Origin: Legionella beliardensis | GTDB lineage: Bacteria > Pseudomonadota > Gammaproteobacteria > Legionellales > Legionellaceae | Reading direction: 5' to 3' | Assembly: GCF_900452395.1 (NCBI RefSeq) | Contig: NZ_UGNV01000005.1 | Span: 1 to 64,000, forward strand | DNA length: 64,000 bases | In this document: in pieces, positions 27,719-35,848 of the stretch | Position numbering within the stretch: position 1 is the first letter of the stretch | How the letters are laid out: each line of letters starts with the position of its first letter | Position numbers and translations under genes: made by a program | The notes under the pieces: generated by a model | The model's input: only the letters and a program-made list of their open reading frames with translations | What the model was told of the DNA's origin: nothing | Database searches by the model: none

Positions 27719-27742
27719 CTTGGAAACTTGGAAGCTTGGAAT
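27719..27742 (+). repeat. Three 8-bp direct repeats in the repA promoter region
   Basis: CTTGGAA plus one variable base is repeated three times head to tail with an exact 8-bp period and runs straight into the first GGCGAACCATCA motif. It lies 46-70 bases upstream of repA and may be part of its control or of the origin. Confidence 0.6.
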
Positions 27743-28125
27743 GGCGAACCATCAATTTTTTTTAGGCTCCAATTGAGCTTATTTATTCCCTAATTATTAA
27801 TATTTTTAAGGTAACTAAGGTTAATAATTTTCTATTTAAACTACTTTTATGCTCATTAATTCAGAATTTTCTTATTATTAACTTAGAATGGCGAACTATC
27901 TGGTATGAAATATTAAGCCATCTGGCAAAAAAATGGCGAACCATCAAGAATTCAGTTAAATATAATAGAGAAAAAGGGGGGATTATTTCAATCCAACGAA
28001 TAATTTTCTTAAGAACCGAGGCGAACTATCAGGAATAATTTGGCGAACCATCAGGAATAGTTTGGCGGACTATCAAGAATAATTTGGCGAACTATCAGGA
28101 ATATCACGGCGAACCATCAGGAAAA
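27743..28125 (+). repeat. Iteron array / replication origin (oriV)
   Basis: Five direct repeats of the type GGCGAACTATCAGGAATA begin at 28020, 28042, 28064, 28086 and 28108, an exact 22-bp period (about two helical turns). Three outlying copies of GGCGAACYATC begin at 27743, 27890 and 27935. The block lies upstream of the RPA-type repA, and a strongly A+T-rich stretch follows at 28126-28220. That is the structure of an iteron-regulated theta origin. No perfect DnaA box was found inside it. Confidence 0.88.
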
Positions 28126-28252
28126 TCTTTTTTTTTCAATCGATTACATAATTTGACGATTAAAAGAAAAAAACTAAGAATATTAATAAACTTATAAAAA
28201 ATTAATTATTTATATTCTAAAGAGACGAAAAATGAAGAATTAGGATAAGCAC

Positions 28253-28288
28253 TGTAGTTATGAAGAGCTGCAACTCTTCATAACTACA
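28253..28288. repeat. 36-bp inverted repeat with 15-bp perfect arms
   Basis: The arm TGTAGTTATGAAGAG and its exact complement are separated by 6 bases (CTGCAA). There is no T-run on either side, so it is not a simple intrinsic terminator. It lies between the A+T-rich end of the iteron origin and the second replication-like gene. Possible roles are a single-strand or leading-strand feature, a protein-binding site, or part of an antisense control RNA. Confidence 0.6.
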
Positions 28289-28299
28289 AAACATAGCTA

Positions 28300-28385
28300 G
28301 GAATGAAGCTAAAACTCAAAATATTTAAAACTTTCAAAGTTACAAATATTTTAGATATCTCCAATAAAAATATTAGCTTCGTTCC
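28300..28385. promoter_or_regulatory. Nested inverted repeats upstream of second rep-like gene
   Basis: Outer arms at 28300-28312 and 28373-28385 (GGAATGAAGCTAA against TTAGCTTCGTTCC) pair at 12 of 13 positions. Inside, a dyad centred at 28335 spans 28318-28352, with arms AAAATATTT/AAATATTTT and an inner AACTTT-C-AAAGTT. The structure ends 33 bases before the ATG at 28419, so its RNA would form a long stem-loop in the 5' leader. Confidence 0.5.
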
Positions 28386-28418
28386 CTTAAAAAAACAACA
28401 AAGATAAGGAAATTATCT

Positions 28419-29681
28419 ATGGGGAACGTTTGTGCAATTTTCCATGAAAGGTTCGATTTGCTGCGGACATTAACCAGCTGCCCTAAAAAAGCTTATTTGC
28501 TCGACCAATTTATTTTCTGGTGGCAAAACTCCAAATACAGACTAAAAGACTCTGATGCTATTTGGTTTATGCGACCTTATGAAGACATAGCCTTAGCAGT
28601 AGGGATTGGCTTAAGCACGTTAAAAAAATACATCAAAGAATTTACTGACCTAGGCTTAATTGAACGACGCAGTACATTTTGTGCTAAAAATAAAAATAAC
28701 AATCCTAACGAGTTTGAAGTCAAGAAAAGAACCTACATTCGAATTACCGATAAACTGCTTGGACTTATCAAGCAAAATTCAAACGCCAAAACGTTAACAA
28801 GTCAGCCTGCACAAGAGGGCGATTCTTTATCATCAAGCTCACAATTAAATCAAATCGAGACGATCGAAAAGTCAAAATCGATACCTTCCATATATAAAGA
28901 TAAAAATTATAATGCTTTTACTAATATTATTAGTGAAGCGGATAATGTTAATTTTGGTAAAGAAAGCCGTAATAAAAAACCGAATAAAAATTTTATCAAC
29001 GATTTTAAATACGAAAAAGAATTAGAAGGCATCATTACTGACGAGGCTAAAAATCAAATTAAAGGCATGCTGTTTAATATTCAACACCAACATCAACTTT
29101 TAATCTCAGATCCTGAACAGCTTTTTGCCGAGGTCGTTTTTGCAGCAACTGATCCCAAGCAATTTAAGAATTGTGAAAGTTTTAAGCATAAGCTAAATGC
29201 CATCTCACTTATTTTGCGAAGTAAACGGTGGTCTACACCGAAAGGATTTTATAATCATTCTCACATCGGACAACTTTTTAAAGAGAAAAAAGAGGTCAAA
29301 GCACGCAAGATACAAGCAGAAAAGTTGGAACGTGAAATTTTAGGTATTACCAATCCCCAAAAAATAGCTGAAATTAGAGCACGGCTTGAATTCAGTGATG
29401 AACATGAAAATCGATTTCATGCGCCAGAAAACGCTATAAATAGGCGCTCAACGCCTAAAGCCCATGACCTTGTCGATAAATTAAGACAAATAAATCACGA
29501 CATTCATTCCGAAGGTTGTTATCTGCAGATGATGGAAAAAGATTATCATGCCGGGTTACCACATGCCAATAAAGAGCTTATAGATAATAGCGCGATTAAA
29601 CTGGCTTGTCTTTATGATGAACAAGCGGCGCTTGAAAAGAAATTGGCAACCTATAATCAAAACAGGGATTTATGTGCTTAA
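28419..29681 (+). CDS. HTH replication-like protein
   Basis: The 420-aa product has an N-terminal winged-helix region (about 1-125: FWWQNSKYRLKDSDAIW, then GIGLSTLKKYIKEFTDLGLI) seen in plasmid and phage replication-associated proteins. A polar Ser/Asn/Lys linker follows. A C-terminal helical domain (about 205-290) is shared with the protein encoded at 21.9-22.9 kb, and a final coiled coil contains QINHDIHSEGCYLQMME. AAGGAAA precedes the ATG. It may be an accessory initiator or a regulator; RepA is the better candidate for the main initiator. Confidence 0.62.
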   Translation: MGNVCAIFHERFDLLRTLTSCPKKAYLLDQFIFWWQNSKYRLKDSDAIWFMRPYEDIALAVGIGLSTLKKYIKEFTDLGLIERRSTFCAKNKNNNPNEFEVKKRTYIRITDKLLGLIKQNSNAKTLTSQPAQEGDSLSSSSQLNQIETIEKSKSIPSIYKDKNYNAFTNIISEADNVNFGKESRNKKPNKNFINDFKYEKELEGIITDEAKNQIKGMLFNIQHQHQLLISDPEQLFAEVVFAATDPKQFKNCESFKHKLNAISLILRSKRWSTPKGFYNHSHIGQLFKEKKEVKARKIQAEKLEREILGITNPQKIAEIRARLEFSDEHENRFHAPENAINRRSTPKAHDLVDKLRQINHDIHSEGCYLQMMEKDYHAGLPHANKELIDNSAIKLACLYDEQAALEKKLATYNQNRDLCA

Positions 29682-29682
29682 C

Positions 29683-30105
29683 CTGCAGATGCCTGATGGC
29701 CAATCACTGCCGTTAATGCTTTATACGGATAGAATGCTATTTGGACAGCGTACCCTTGCATCGGTTGCCAAGGATAGAAGGTATTTTACTTATGATAATG
29801 AGCAGTTATTAATCCAACTGAATGTGACTGATATCTACTTGCCTCATCGAAGACGAGCATTTAAGCGCCCAAAGAAGCTCCCGCTCTTGCAACCTCCCTT
29901 GTTTTACACAATCGGCGAGTCGAAGTCAGATGAAATCTGATAATACAATCTCACGTGCTGGTTATGCTGCTGTTTTTGGCTTCAATCTCGGGCAACTAAC
30001 ATGCTATTTGATAGATAAGATACGTCCAAAATACATAAAATTGCTCGAAAATAAAATAAAAAGTGATATTTTAGACAACACAATAACAAATCCGTTAGCT
30101 GCTTA
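29683..30105 (+). pseudogene. Remnant of a DDE transposase (same family as 53.7-55.1 kb)
   Basis: Two reading frames match the C-terminal half of the transposase at 54.3-55.05 kb. The first part reads KDRRYFTYDNEQLL, equivalent to DKGYYSAANEKYLL there. After an internal deletion and frame change the end reads RSQMKSDN..AGYAAVFGFNLGQL, equivalent to RSRMKSDK..GYTAVLGFNIRQL. The 5' half of the element is absent. It begins right after the stop of the replication-like gene and marks the left edge of the mosaic accessory region. Confidence 0.75.
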
Positions 30106-30409
30106 GTAAAAAAGAAGAGTAGTCTGTTTAATGTATTTAAGATAGCGTTAAAGATAGCTCTTATTGGTGATTGTTTGGGTCAAGCATTTCACAACACTGA
30201 TGCCTTATCCACAAAAACGGTGGATAAGCATGTGGAGAAGGGGAGAGAACGCCTTTATTTTAAAGGCATTGAGCAGTTGCTTAGATTTTATATTGTTGTT
30301 TAACAGTAGAGCAACAGGTATAGATGGTTATTTAGCACATTAACTTAAAACAAGCATTAACCTACTCACATTCAAAGCCAAACCAAGATAATTAGTTATG
30401 TTGGCCTGT
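30106..30409. other. Intergenic region with dyads and a DnaA-box-like site
   Basis: No gene is visible. At 30204-30228 the arms CTTATCCAC and GTGGATAAG flank a 7-base loop; the left arm plus the next base gives TTATCCACA, the DnaA-box consensus. At 30251-30267, GCCTTTA and TAAAGGC flank three T's. The first may be an origin-like or terminator-like structure. Its function is unknown. Confidence 0.4.
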
Positions 30410-30967
30410 TTACTCATCGTGCTCACGCACATACTGATACAAGGTTGGCTTAGAAATACCCATTATCCGACAAATTTCTTGGACGGTATGTTCACGGTCT
30501 TTATAGAGTTTAACGACAAGTTTACGTTTGCTCGGTTCTAATTGCTTGGGTCTGCCGCCTAAGCGACCACGTGCATAGGCTGCGGCAAGACCTGCTTTGG
30601 TGCGTTCCCGAATCAGGTTACGTTCAAACTCAGCCAAGGCACCAAAGATGTGAAAAATGAGCTGGCCTGTTGAGGTGGTCGTATTAATCGATTCTTGCAA
30701 ACTTTCAAAGCCTACACCTTGGGCTTGTAGCTCATTTATCCATTCAATCAAATGTTTAAGCGTTCGACCTAATCTATCTAATCGCCAAACGACGAGCGTG
30801 TCACCTTCACGTAATAATTCTTTAACTTTTTTAAGTCCAGGTCTGTCGGCAACCGAACCACTCATTTCATCGGTAATAATTTTTGTGCAACCAGCTTGCT
30901 TTAACGCATCGAGTTGTAAATCTAAGTTTTGTTCTAAGGTTGAGACCCGAGCATAGCCAATTTTCAT
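30410..30967 (-). CDS. Serine recombinase (resolvase/invertase family)
   Basis: The 185-aa product starts with MKIGYARVST and has the catalytic serine in that motif, the conserved DRLGRTLKHLI arginine region, EFERNLIRERTKAGL, and a C-terminal HTH (VQEICRIMGISKPTLYQYV). This is a full-length Tn3-resolvase/Pin-type enzyme. The start at 30967 fits the family; an open frame continues upstream to 31153 but is unlike the family. No Tn3-type transposase is present in the window. It may resolve plasmid multimers or be left over from a lost transposon. Confidence 0.93.
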   Translation of the reverse strand: MKIGYARVSTLEQNLDLQLDALKQAGCTKIITDEMSGSVADRPGLKKVKELLREGDTLVVWRLDRLGRTLKHLIEWINELQAQGVGFESLQESINTTTSTGQLIFHIFGALAEFERNLIRERTKAGLAAAYARGRLGGRPKQLEPSKRKLVVKLYKDREHTVQEICRIMGISKPTLYQYVREHDE

Positions 30968-31216
30968 AGTTAAGTTCTTAAAAAGTAAAGGAAGTCTTGT
31001 GTTTACAGTATATTCTTTACTTTGATTGTTTTCCAGCGTTTCTTTACGAAAGATGTCTTTTAAATTGGGTTTAGTTAGTGTGTTGTGGAAAGAGTAAAGG
31101 AAACGACCGTTTTGTTTACCAGAGTGAATAGAAGTTTGTAAATGGATATGCACACGGCAGTGCCTCTAATATTTACGAAACATTTAGGCGATAAATACGG
31201 AATAGGGTGATTTGTC

Positions 31217-31236
31217 GCAAAACTTCTAAGTTTTGC
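31217..31236. promoter_or_regulatory. 20-bp dyad upstream of serine recombinase
   Basis: GCAAAACTT and AAGTTTTGC are separated by two bases, 250 bp upstream of the recombinase start. Position and symmetry make it a possible recombination (res) subsite or operator. The spacing of further subsites is not evident. Confidence 0.35.
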
Positions 31237-31406
31237 AATATTTAGTTTAAGCAAGAGGCATACTGTAATTAAACTCTTAAAAATATTTACTTTATTAGGT
31301 GCTGTTGCAAAAATAAGAAGGTAGTATATTAATTGCCTTTAACTAGTTATTTCGGTCGTGTTGCAAAGACTATTAAAGCTAAGAAAAGTTAAATTTCAGG
31401 TAGATC

Positions 31407-32089
31407 TCAACTGTAAATGCCGAATTGTTCATTGATGAAGGACTTCTCATTGCGAGTACCATACATCCACGCATTGAATTGTCCTTTTTTGAACATGCGC
31501 ATGATTTCAAAGCCTTTAATGCTAGCGAGAGCTATTTTCATCGATTGAAAACCAAGGTAAGATTAATGAGCCGTTTAAGTTTGCCATGGTCTGATTCCAA
31601 GCGATTATTACGGTATTTGATTTGTTGATGATTAACGTGTTTAGAAAGACTGCCATCTTGTTTTAATTCCCGAATAGCCTGATTGTAGGCGGGATTTTTA
31701 TCGGTATTAATGACACTCACGTCGCAGGTAGGATTGTTCTTTATTAGTTTTTTCAGAAATCGAATAGCTGCTTTGGCATTGCGCCGATGCGATAGATAAA
31801 AATCAATGGTGTTACCTCCTTCATCAATGGCTCGATACAAGTATTTCCATTCGCCTTTCACTCTGATATAGGTCTCATCCAAGTGCCAACGGCTAGAATA
31901 GCGTTTTTTATAACAATTTAATCGTTTCTTTAGCTCAGGTGCATAATACTGAACCCAGCGATAAACGGTGGTGTGGTCAACTGTTAAAGCACGCTCCGCC
32001 ATCATTTCTTCTAAATCGCGATAACTGATACCATATTTGCACTACCAACGGACACATTGCAAAATCACTTCACCATGAAGTGGCGCCAT
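31407..32089 (-). pseudogene. IS6-family transposase pseudogene
   Basis: The IS6/IS26-type DDE transposase is recognisable across the full length (WHLDETYIRVKGEWKYLYRAID, VINTDKNPAYN, RLESDHGKLKRLI, and a tail ending NAWMYGTRNEKSFINEQFG). It carries two defects. A TAG stands where the family has a tyrosine (VRW-stop-CKYG near 32040), and one base is missing near 31552, so that TLGFQSMKIAL is broken. The element's outer limits are roughly 31355-32135; left-end sequence recurs at 34441. Confidence 0.85.
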
Positions 32090-32154
32090 TTAAAATCTAC
32101 CAGATTTTTAGACGTTGGTTGCTCTGTAAAAAAATGGGCATTATATCTCAATCT

Positions 32155-32418
32155 TTATTTTTGTAACGCAGCCCGGTTTTGAACTTCAGTAACTTTTAAT
32201 GTTCGTCCATACCACTGCTGGCCATGCATCTCCAAAGAATTGGTAGCCTCCTTTTGAGAAGAAAAAGTGATTAAGCCCATTCCTCTACAATAACCTGTGA
32301 AACGATCTTTAATTAGATAAAGCTCAACAATTTTACCAAACTTACAAAATTCAGTTTCAATTTCGTTTTCCGTGGTGCTAAAGGGTAAATTAGCTATATA
32401 AATAGTATATTGACTCAT
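32155..32418 (-). CDS. RRM-type RNA-binding protein
   Basis: The product is a single RNA-recognition motif. RNP2 reads IYIANLPF near the N-terminus, and RNP1 reads YCRGMGLITF with the aromatic positions partly replaced (Met/Leu where Phe/Tyr is common). The 87-aa length is usual for the small bacterial RRM proteins of Legionella, cyanobacteria and others. The ATG at 32418 is preferred to 32442 because GAGG lies upstream and the family begins MSQ-TIYI. It stands alone between an IS6 remnant and intergenic sequence. Its RNA targets are unknown. Confidence 0.85.
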   Translation of the reverse strand: MSQYTIYIANLPFSTTENEIETEFCKFGKIVELYLIKDRFTGYCRGMGLITFSSQKEATNSLEMHGQQWYGRTLKVTEVQNRAALQK

Positions 32419-32723
32419 TACTAGATCCTCTACTTTAATCATTAATTATTTACAAATAGAAAACCAGAATTCAGACAACTTATTAAGACTATTAAACACT
32501 AATTTCAGTAAAACCACCTTAGCACAGTTAATTTAAGCTGACAATTAGCAGCTAGCAGATTAAATCAGGAATCATGAGTTGAATAGCTAACTATTTCACA
32601 ACCAAATCAATTTCAATTTTTAGTAAATTAGAAGAGAAAAGGAAACTTGAGGTGAGATTAAGAAATATTTTTGTCTTTAAAAGGTAGTATACTTGCCAAT
32701 ATTTGAGACGTATTTTAATGAGT

Positions 32724-32939
32724 TTAAAAAATCCTGCTGATTTCAATAGTATATATCGTCTTTATTTTATTAGCTTCATAGCTCAACATCAGGTGATAAT
32801 GATTCAATGGGGCAACAATCGCATACCCACGTTCAAGGATAAGATGCTCTCTAGCTAAGATACACTTTGCACTAACTTTAACTTCGAAAGCCACTATGTT
32901 CTCCATCACTTCATTTATAAAATGAGTATAGTTGATCAA
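32724..32939 (-). CDS. Hypothetical 71-aa protein, possibly a fragment
   Basis: An A+T-rich open frame of 71 codons without recognised motifs. It contains the strand-like stretches IVAFEVKVSAK and GYAIVAPL and could be the tail of a GxxExxY-type protein whose beginning is lost, but similarity is weak. It is isolated from other genes, and its coding status is uncertain. Confidence 0.25.
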   Translation of the reverse strand: MINYTHFINEVMENIVAFEVKVSAKCILAREHLILERGYAIVAPLNHYHLMLSYEANKIKTIYTIEISRIF

Positions 32940-33123
32940 ATTTAAATCAACTAGTGACGAATGTTATTAGATTAACTTCTATTATTTTTACCGGCTCTTT
33001 CTCTTTTAGCCAAAAAACTGAATTGATTTAAATTTCGTTATTACCTACCTAATTGCAATATTTGTAAAATCTAGGCGGTAAAATTTATTATCTTCTATAC
33101 TCCTATTGTTAAGAGGAGCTTTT

Positions 33124-33441
33124 ATGGATATTTTGGCGTATATAAAGCAATGTCAAATTAGAGTGAATAATGCATTAAAGCTGTATTTACCTAACCCTAA
33201 AGATGAAGCAGAATTACTACATGATGCGATGTATTATGCTGTACTTAATGGAAGAAAGCGCCTACGTGCAAGCTTTATTTATAGCTTAGGTGATAATTTA
33301 GCTGCTGATGCACTAACCCTTGACAGGGTCGCTTGTTGTAATGAAATAATTCACAAGGCCAGGAAGTATATTAATAATTTTGAATTTAATTCTGCACAAT
33401 TAAAAGTATTAGTTTCATTTATTATCAGTCGTAATCATTAA
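33124..33441 (+). pseudogene. Internally deleted polyprenyl (farnesyl) diphosphate synthase
   Basis: The N-terminal part matches IspA-type synthases: ELLHDAMYYAVLNGRKRLRASFIYSLGDNL corresponds to the substrate-binding GGKRLRP region. After NEIIH it jumps directly to a C-terminal-like tail (KARKYINNFEFNSAQLKVLVSFIISRNH). Both DDxxD catalytic motifs and about 190 residues are missing, so the product cannot be an active synthase. GAGGAG precedes the ATG at 33124. It is followed 8 bases later by a UbiA-type prenyltransferase, suggesting the two once formed a prenyl-supply and prenyl-transfer pair. Confidence 0.78.
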
Positions 33442-33449
33442 GTAAACTT

Positions 33450-34325
33450 ATGCAAAGTAAATTCAGAGATAATTTGTATCACTTAGTCAAATTGCTGCGA
33501 ATTAATCAATGGGTAAAAAATATCTTTGTCCTATTACCATTGGGTTTTTTAAAATCGAGTCCTTCAGTCGAATCGCTGGGATCACTTTTCTTGGCGTTAT
33601 TTTTATTTATAATTGCTTCATCTACAGTTTATATCGTTAATGATATCCATGACATAGAAACAGATAAAAATCATGCAATAAAATGCAAAAACAGGCCGTT
33701 GGCTTCTGGAGATATATTGCCTCGAAAGGCGATGTATTACTTATGTGTATTGTATGGGATTCTCTTTTATTTTTTCCTTATACAATTTCAAGTAATGTGT
33801 GTTATTAGTTGCTATATTATTTTAAATTATGCGTATACTTTCAAATTAAAGAGCATACCAATTATTGATGCCTTATGTATTGCCCTAGGGTTTGTCCTGC
33901 GTTTTTGCGTGGGGGTTATTGCTTTGCAATCGAGCGTTTTCTTTTGGTCATATGGTATCGTATTTTTTTTATCCTTTTCTATTATTCTTATGAAAAGGGA
34001 ACGAGAAATGGCCAATAACAGTTATCTGTCTCGAAAAGTTTTAAGTAATTATAATAGAAAGATTACAGCTAAATTATCATTAATTTCAGCTTGGGCTTCT
34101 ATTCTTTGTTTCCTTTTTTATGCGTTCACTATCCATAATAATTATTTTATTTTTCTTCTTCTTTTTTTGTTTATTTTTTGGATATTTTGGTTTCGCCATA
34201 TAAATCAAGCAAGTATGGATAATGATTGCCCCGTAAATATATTTTCAAGTAACATTATCCTTATATTATTATTTTTAATAATATTTTTTTTATCTATTAT
34301 AATCAAAGGAATTAGCATAAATTAA
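33450..34325 (+). CDS. UbiA-family prenyltransferase (decaprenyl-phosphate phosphoribosyltransferase-like)
   Basis: This is an integral membrane enzyme of the UbiA superfamily, 291 aa with about eight hydrophobic segments. The first Asp-rich motif is NDIHDIETDKNH (about residues 64-75), followed by RPLASGDI. The opening LLRINQWVKNIFVLLPL is typical of the DPPR-synthase branch, which transfers phosphoribose to a polyprenyl phosphate. The second Asp-rich motif is not clear, which lowers confidence in activity. It is paired with a broken prenyl-diphosphate synthase. The actual substrate cannot be told. Confidence 0.75.
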   Translation: MQSKFRDNLYHLVKLLRINQWVKNIFVLLPLGFLKSSPSVESLGSLFLALFLFIIASSTVYIVNDIHDIETDKNHAIKCKNRPLASGDILPRKAMYYLCVLYGILFYFFLIQFQVMCVISCYIILNYAYTFKLKSIPIIDALCIALGFVLRFCVGVIALQSSVFFWSYGIVFFLSFSIILMKREREMANNSYLSRKVLSNYNRKITAKLSLISAWASILCFLFYAFTIHNNYFIFLLLFLFIFWIFWFRHINQASMDNDCPVNIFSSNIILILLFLIIFFLSIIIKGISIN

Positions 34326-34440
34326 GATGGCAGAGTCTTTCTAAAGTTATTTTCTACCTTTAAATCATTGGTACGCTGTTAAGTAACATTTAAAAAAATA
34401 TAAGTTAGCTTAAAGTGAATTAAGAGTAAAATTTAAGGTT

Positions 34441-34543
34441 GCGTTGCAAAGACTAGCAAAGCTAAGAAAAGTTAAATTTCAGGTAGATCTCAACTGTAAA
34501 TACCGAATTGTTCATTGATGAAGGATACCTCATTGCGAGTACC
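34441..34543 (-). mobile_element. IS6-family end fragment interrupted by IS30 (continues at 35646-35679)
   Basis: The sequence repeats the left end of the IS6 element at 31361-31490 (TTGCAAAGACTA, then the codons for the transposase tail). It is cut by the IS30 insertion after ACC and resumes with ACC at 35646-35679, where it stops at a T-run. Only the transposase C-terminal end is present. Confidence 0.8.
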
Positions 34544-35645
34544 GGCGGATTCAACAAGCTAATGCAACCACCTTTTCTTCATCAGCTGTCTGCGGTAAAA
34601 ATAACATAGCTGGTGATTTAAAGCCTAATGTTTTTCTAGGTCTGTCATTCAATTTTTCCATAATTGCTTTTAAGTGTTCATCAGTTATGGATTCAAAGCT
34701 TGCGCCTTTTTTTAAGTATTGTCGTACCAATCCATTGGTATTTTCATTAAGTCCACGTTCCCAAGATGAATAAGGATGAGCGAAGAAAAAATCGGAATTT
34801 AACTGCTCGGTTATCTTCTCATGATAAGCAAATTCAGAGCCGTTATCAGCTGTAATGGATAAAACCGAGTTGGTATATGGTTTTAAAGCATCTATCGTGG
34901 CTAAGCTTACGTTTTCAGCGGTTTTCTGGTTAACCTTTTTAAGGATAGTAAACTTAGTCTTTCGTTCAACGATTGAAACGACAGCATGCTTACGATTCTT
35001 GCCAATAAGGGTATCAATCTCCCAATCACCAATTCGCGCTTTTTCATCAACGATTTTAGGTCTTTCATCAATGAATCGCCTGTTTCTAATTGGCCCTTGA
35101 CGTTTAGGGCCACCATAGCGCTTACGATACTTCTTTTGTTGATGCCTTAAGTGTTTAAATAAGCTACCGCCGTGCTTTTTATCCGTTAAAATAAACTGAT
35201 AAATCCACTCATGACTTAAGCTAAATAACTGCTTGCGTTTAGCATAGCCGCTAATTTGTTCAGGACTCCAGTCCTGGCTTATCTTTTCCCTAATAAACTG
35301 CTTAATCTCCTCATTGACTTTGATGTACTTGGGCTTATCTCGTTGCCTATCATCCGCATACTTCTGCGCGTAATTTGCCTTATAGGTCCAATATCCTAAG
35401 CGCGTGCGAATAAAGGTTAGATTACGATTAAGCTCCCTACTAATCGTTGACTTATGGACCCCTAGCTCATCGGCTATTTGTTGCTGCGTATAACCTGCAT
35501 GCACAAACGCTTGAATTTTACACCGCTTGAGATAATCCAAATGCTTGTAACTCATTTACAACTCCTGTACTAAAACAGCAGGAAGTTTACTCTCTTATCC
35601 TGCCTCTTTTATATACAAAAGTTGCACTAATCTGTTGAATCCAAG
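34544..35645 (-). mobile_element. IS30-family insertion sequence, copy 1
   Basis: This 1102-bp element is bounded by GGCGGATTCAAC and GTTGAATCCAAG, whose inner parts are inverted repeats. ACC is duplicated on both sides (34541-34543 and 35646-35648) within an IS6 remnant whose uninterrupted form at about 31460 reads GTACCATAC, which proves the insertion point. A second copy with the same ends and an identical encoded protein is at 52410-53511. Confidence 0.95.
34551..35555 (-). CDS. IS30-family transposase
   Basis: This intact 334-aa DDE transposase has an N-terminal helix-turn-helix (YTQQQIADELGVHKSTISREL). The catalytic triad lies in GDWEIDTLIG, ITADNGSEF and the Glu of WERGLNENTNG. The protein is identical to that of the copy at 52.4-53.4 kb, so one may have given rise to the other recently. 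Its upstream end lies just inside the IS30 right end. Confidence 0.95.
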   Translation of the reverse strand: MSYKHLDYLKRCKIQAFVHAGYTQQQIADELGVHKSTISRELNRNLTFIRTRLGYWTYKANYAQKYADDRQRDKPKYIKVNEEIKQFIREKISQDWSPEQISGYAKRKQLFSLSHEWIYQFILTDKKHGGSLFKHLRHQQKKYRKRYGGPKRQGPIRNRRFIDERPKIVDEKARIGDWEIDTLIGKNRKHAVVSIVERKTKFTILKKVNQKTAENVSLATIDALKPYTNSVLSITADNGSEFAYHEKITEQLNSDFFFAHPYSSWERGLNENTNGLVRQYLKKGASFESITDEHLKAIMEKLNDRPRKTLGFKSPAMLFLPQTADEEKVVALAC

Positions 35646-35679
35646 ACCATACATCCACGCATTGAATTGTCCTTTTTTA

Positions 35680-35848
35680 GGCTCTGTTGCAAAAATTTAA
35701 TTTCGTAAAAATCAAAAAAATATTTTCCACTTGCAGGTCTGAAGAAAGGTAAAGTAATAAATTTAATTCCCACTTAAAGAGAAAAAAAGGGAATATTTAA
35801 CTTAAAAATCTCACTTTCAAAAAGTGGAAATTTTTTTGCAACAGAGCC
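35680..35848. mobile_element. 169-bp MITE with IS6-type terminal inverted repeats
   Basis: The element starts GGCTCTGTTGCAAAAA and ends with the exact complement, TTTTTGCAACAGAGCC. It has no coding capacity and is A+T-rich inside, with a further inner dyad around TTCCAC/GTGGAA. The ends resemble IS6-family termini, suggesting mobilisation in trans. No 8-bp target duplication flanks it, so it may have been involved in recombination: its left neighbour is an IS6 fragment and its right neighbour a HEAT-repeat gene fragment. Confidence 0.72.

Noticed and set aside
27743-28125. CRISPR array (regular direct repeats).
   Set aside because: The unit is 22 bp with about 18 conserved bases and only 4-bp spacers, next to repA; this is an iteron origin. 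No cas genes are present.
29614-29940. A 108-aa open frame as a new hypothetical protein.
   Set aside because: Its centre matches the transposase at 54.7 kb, and its start overlaps the preceding gene in another frame; it is transposase debris.
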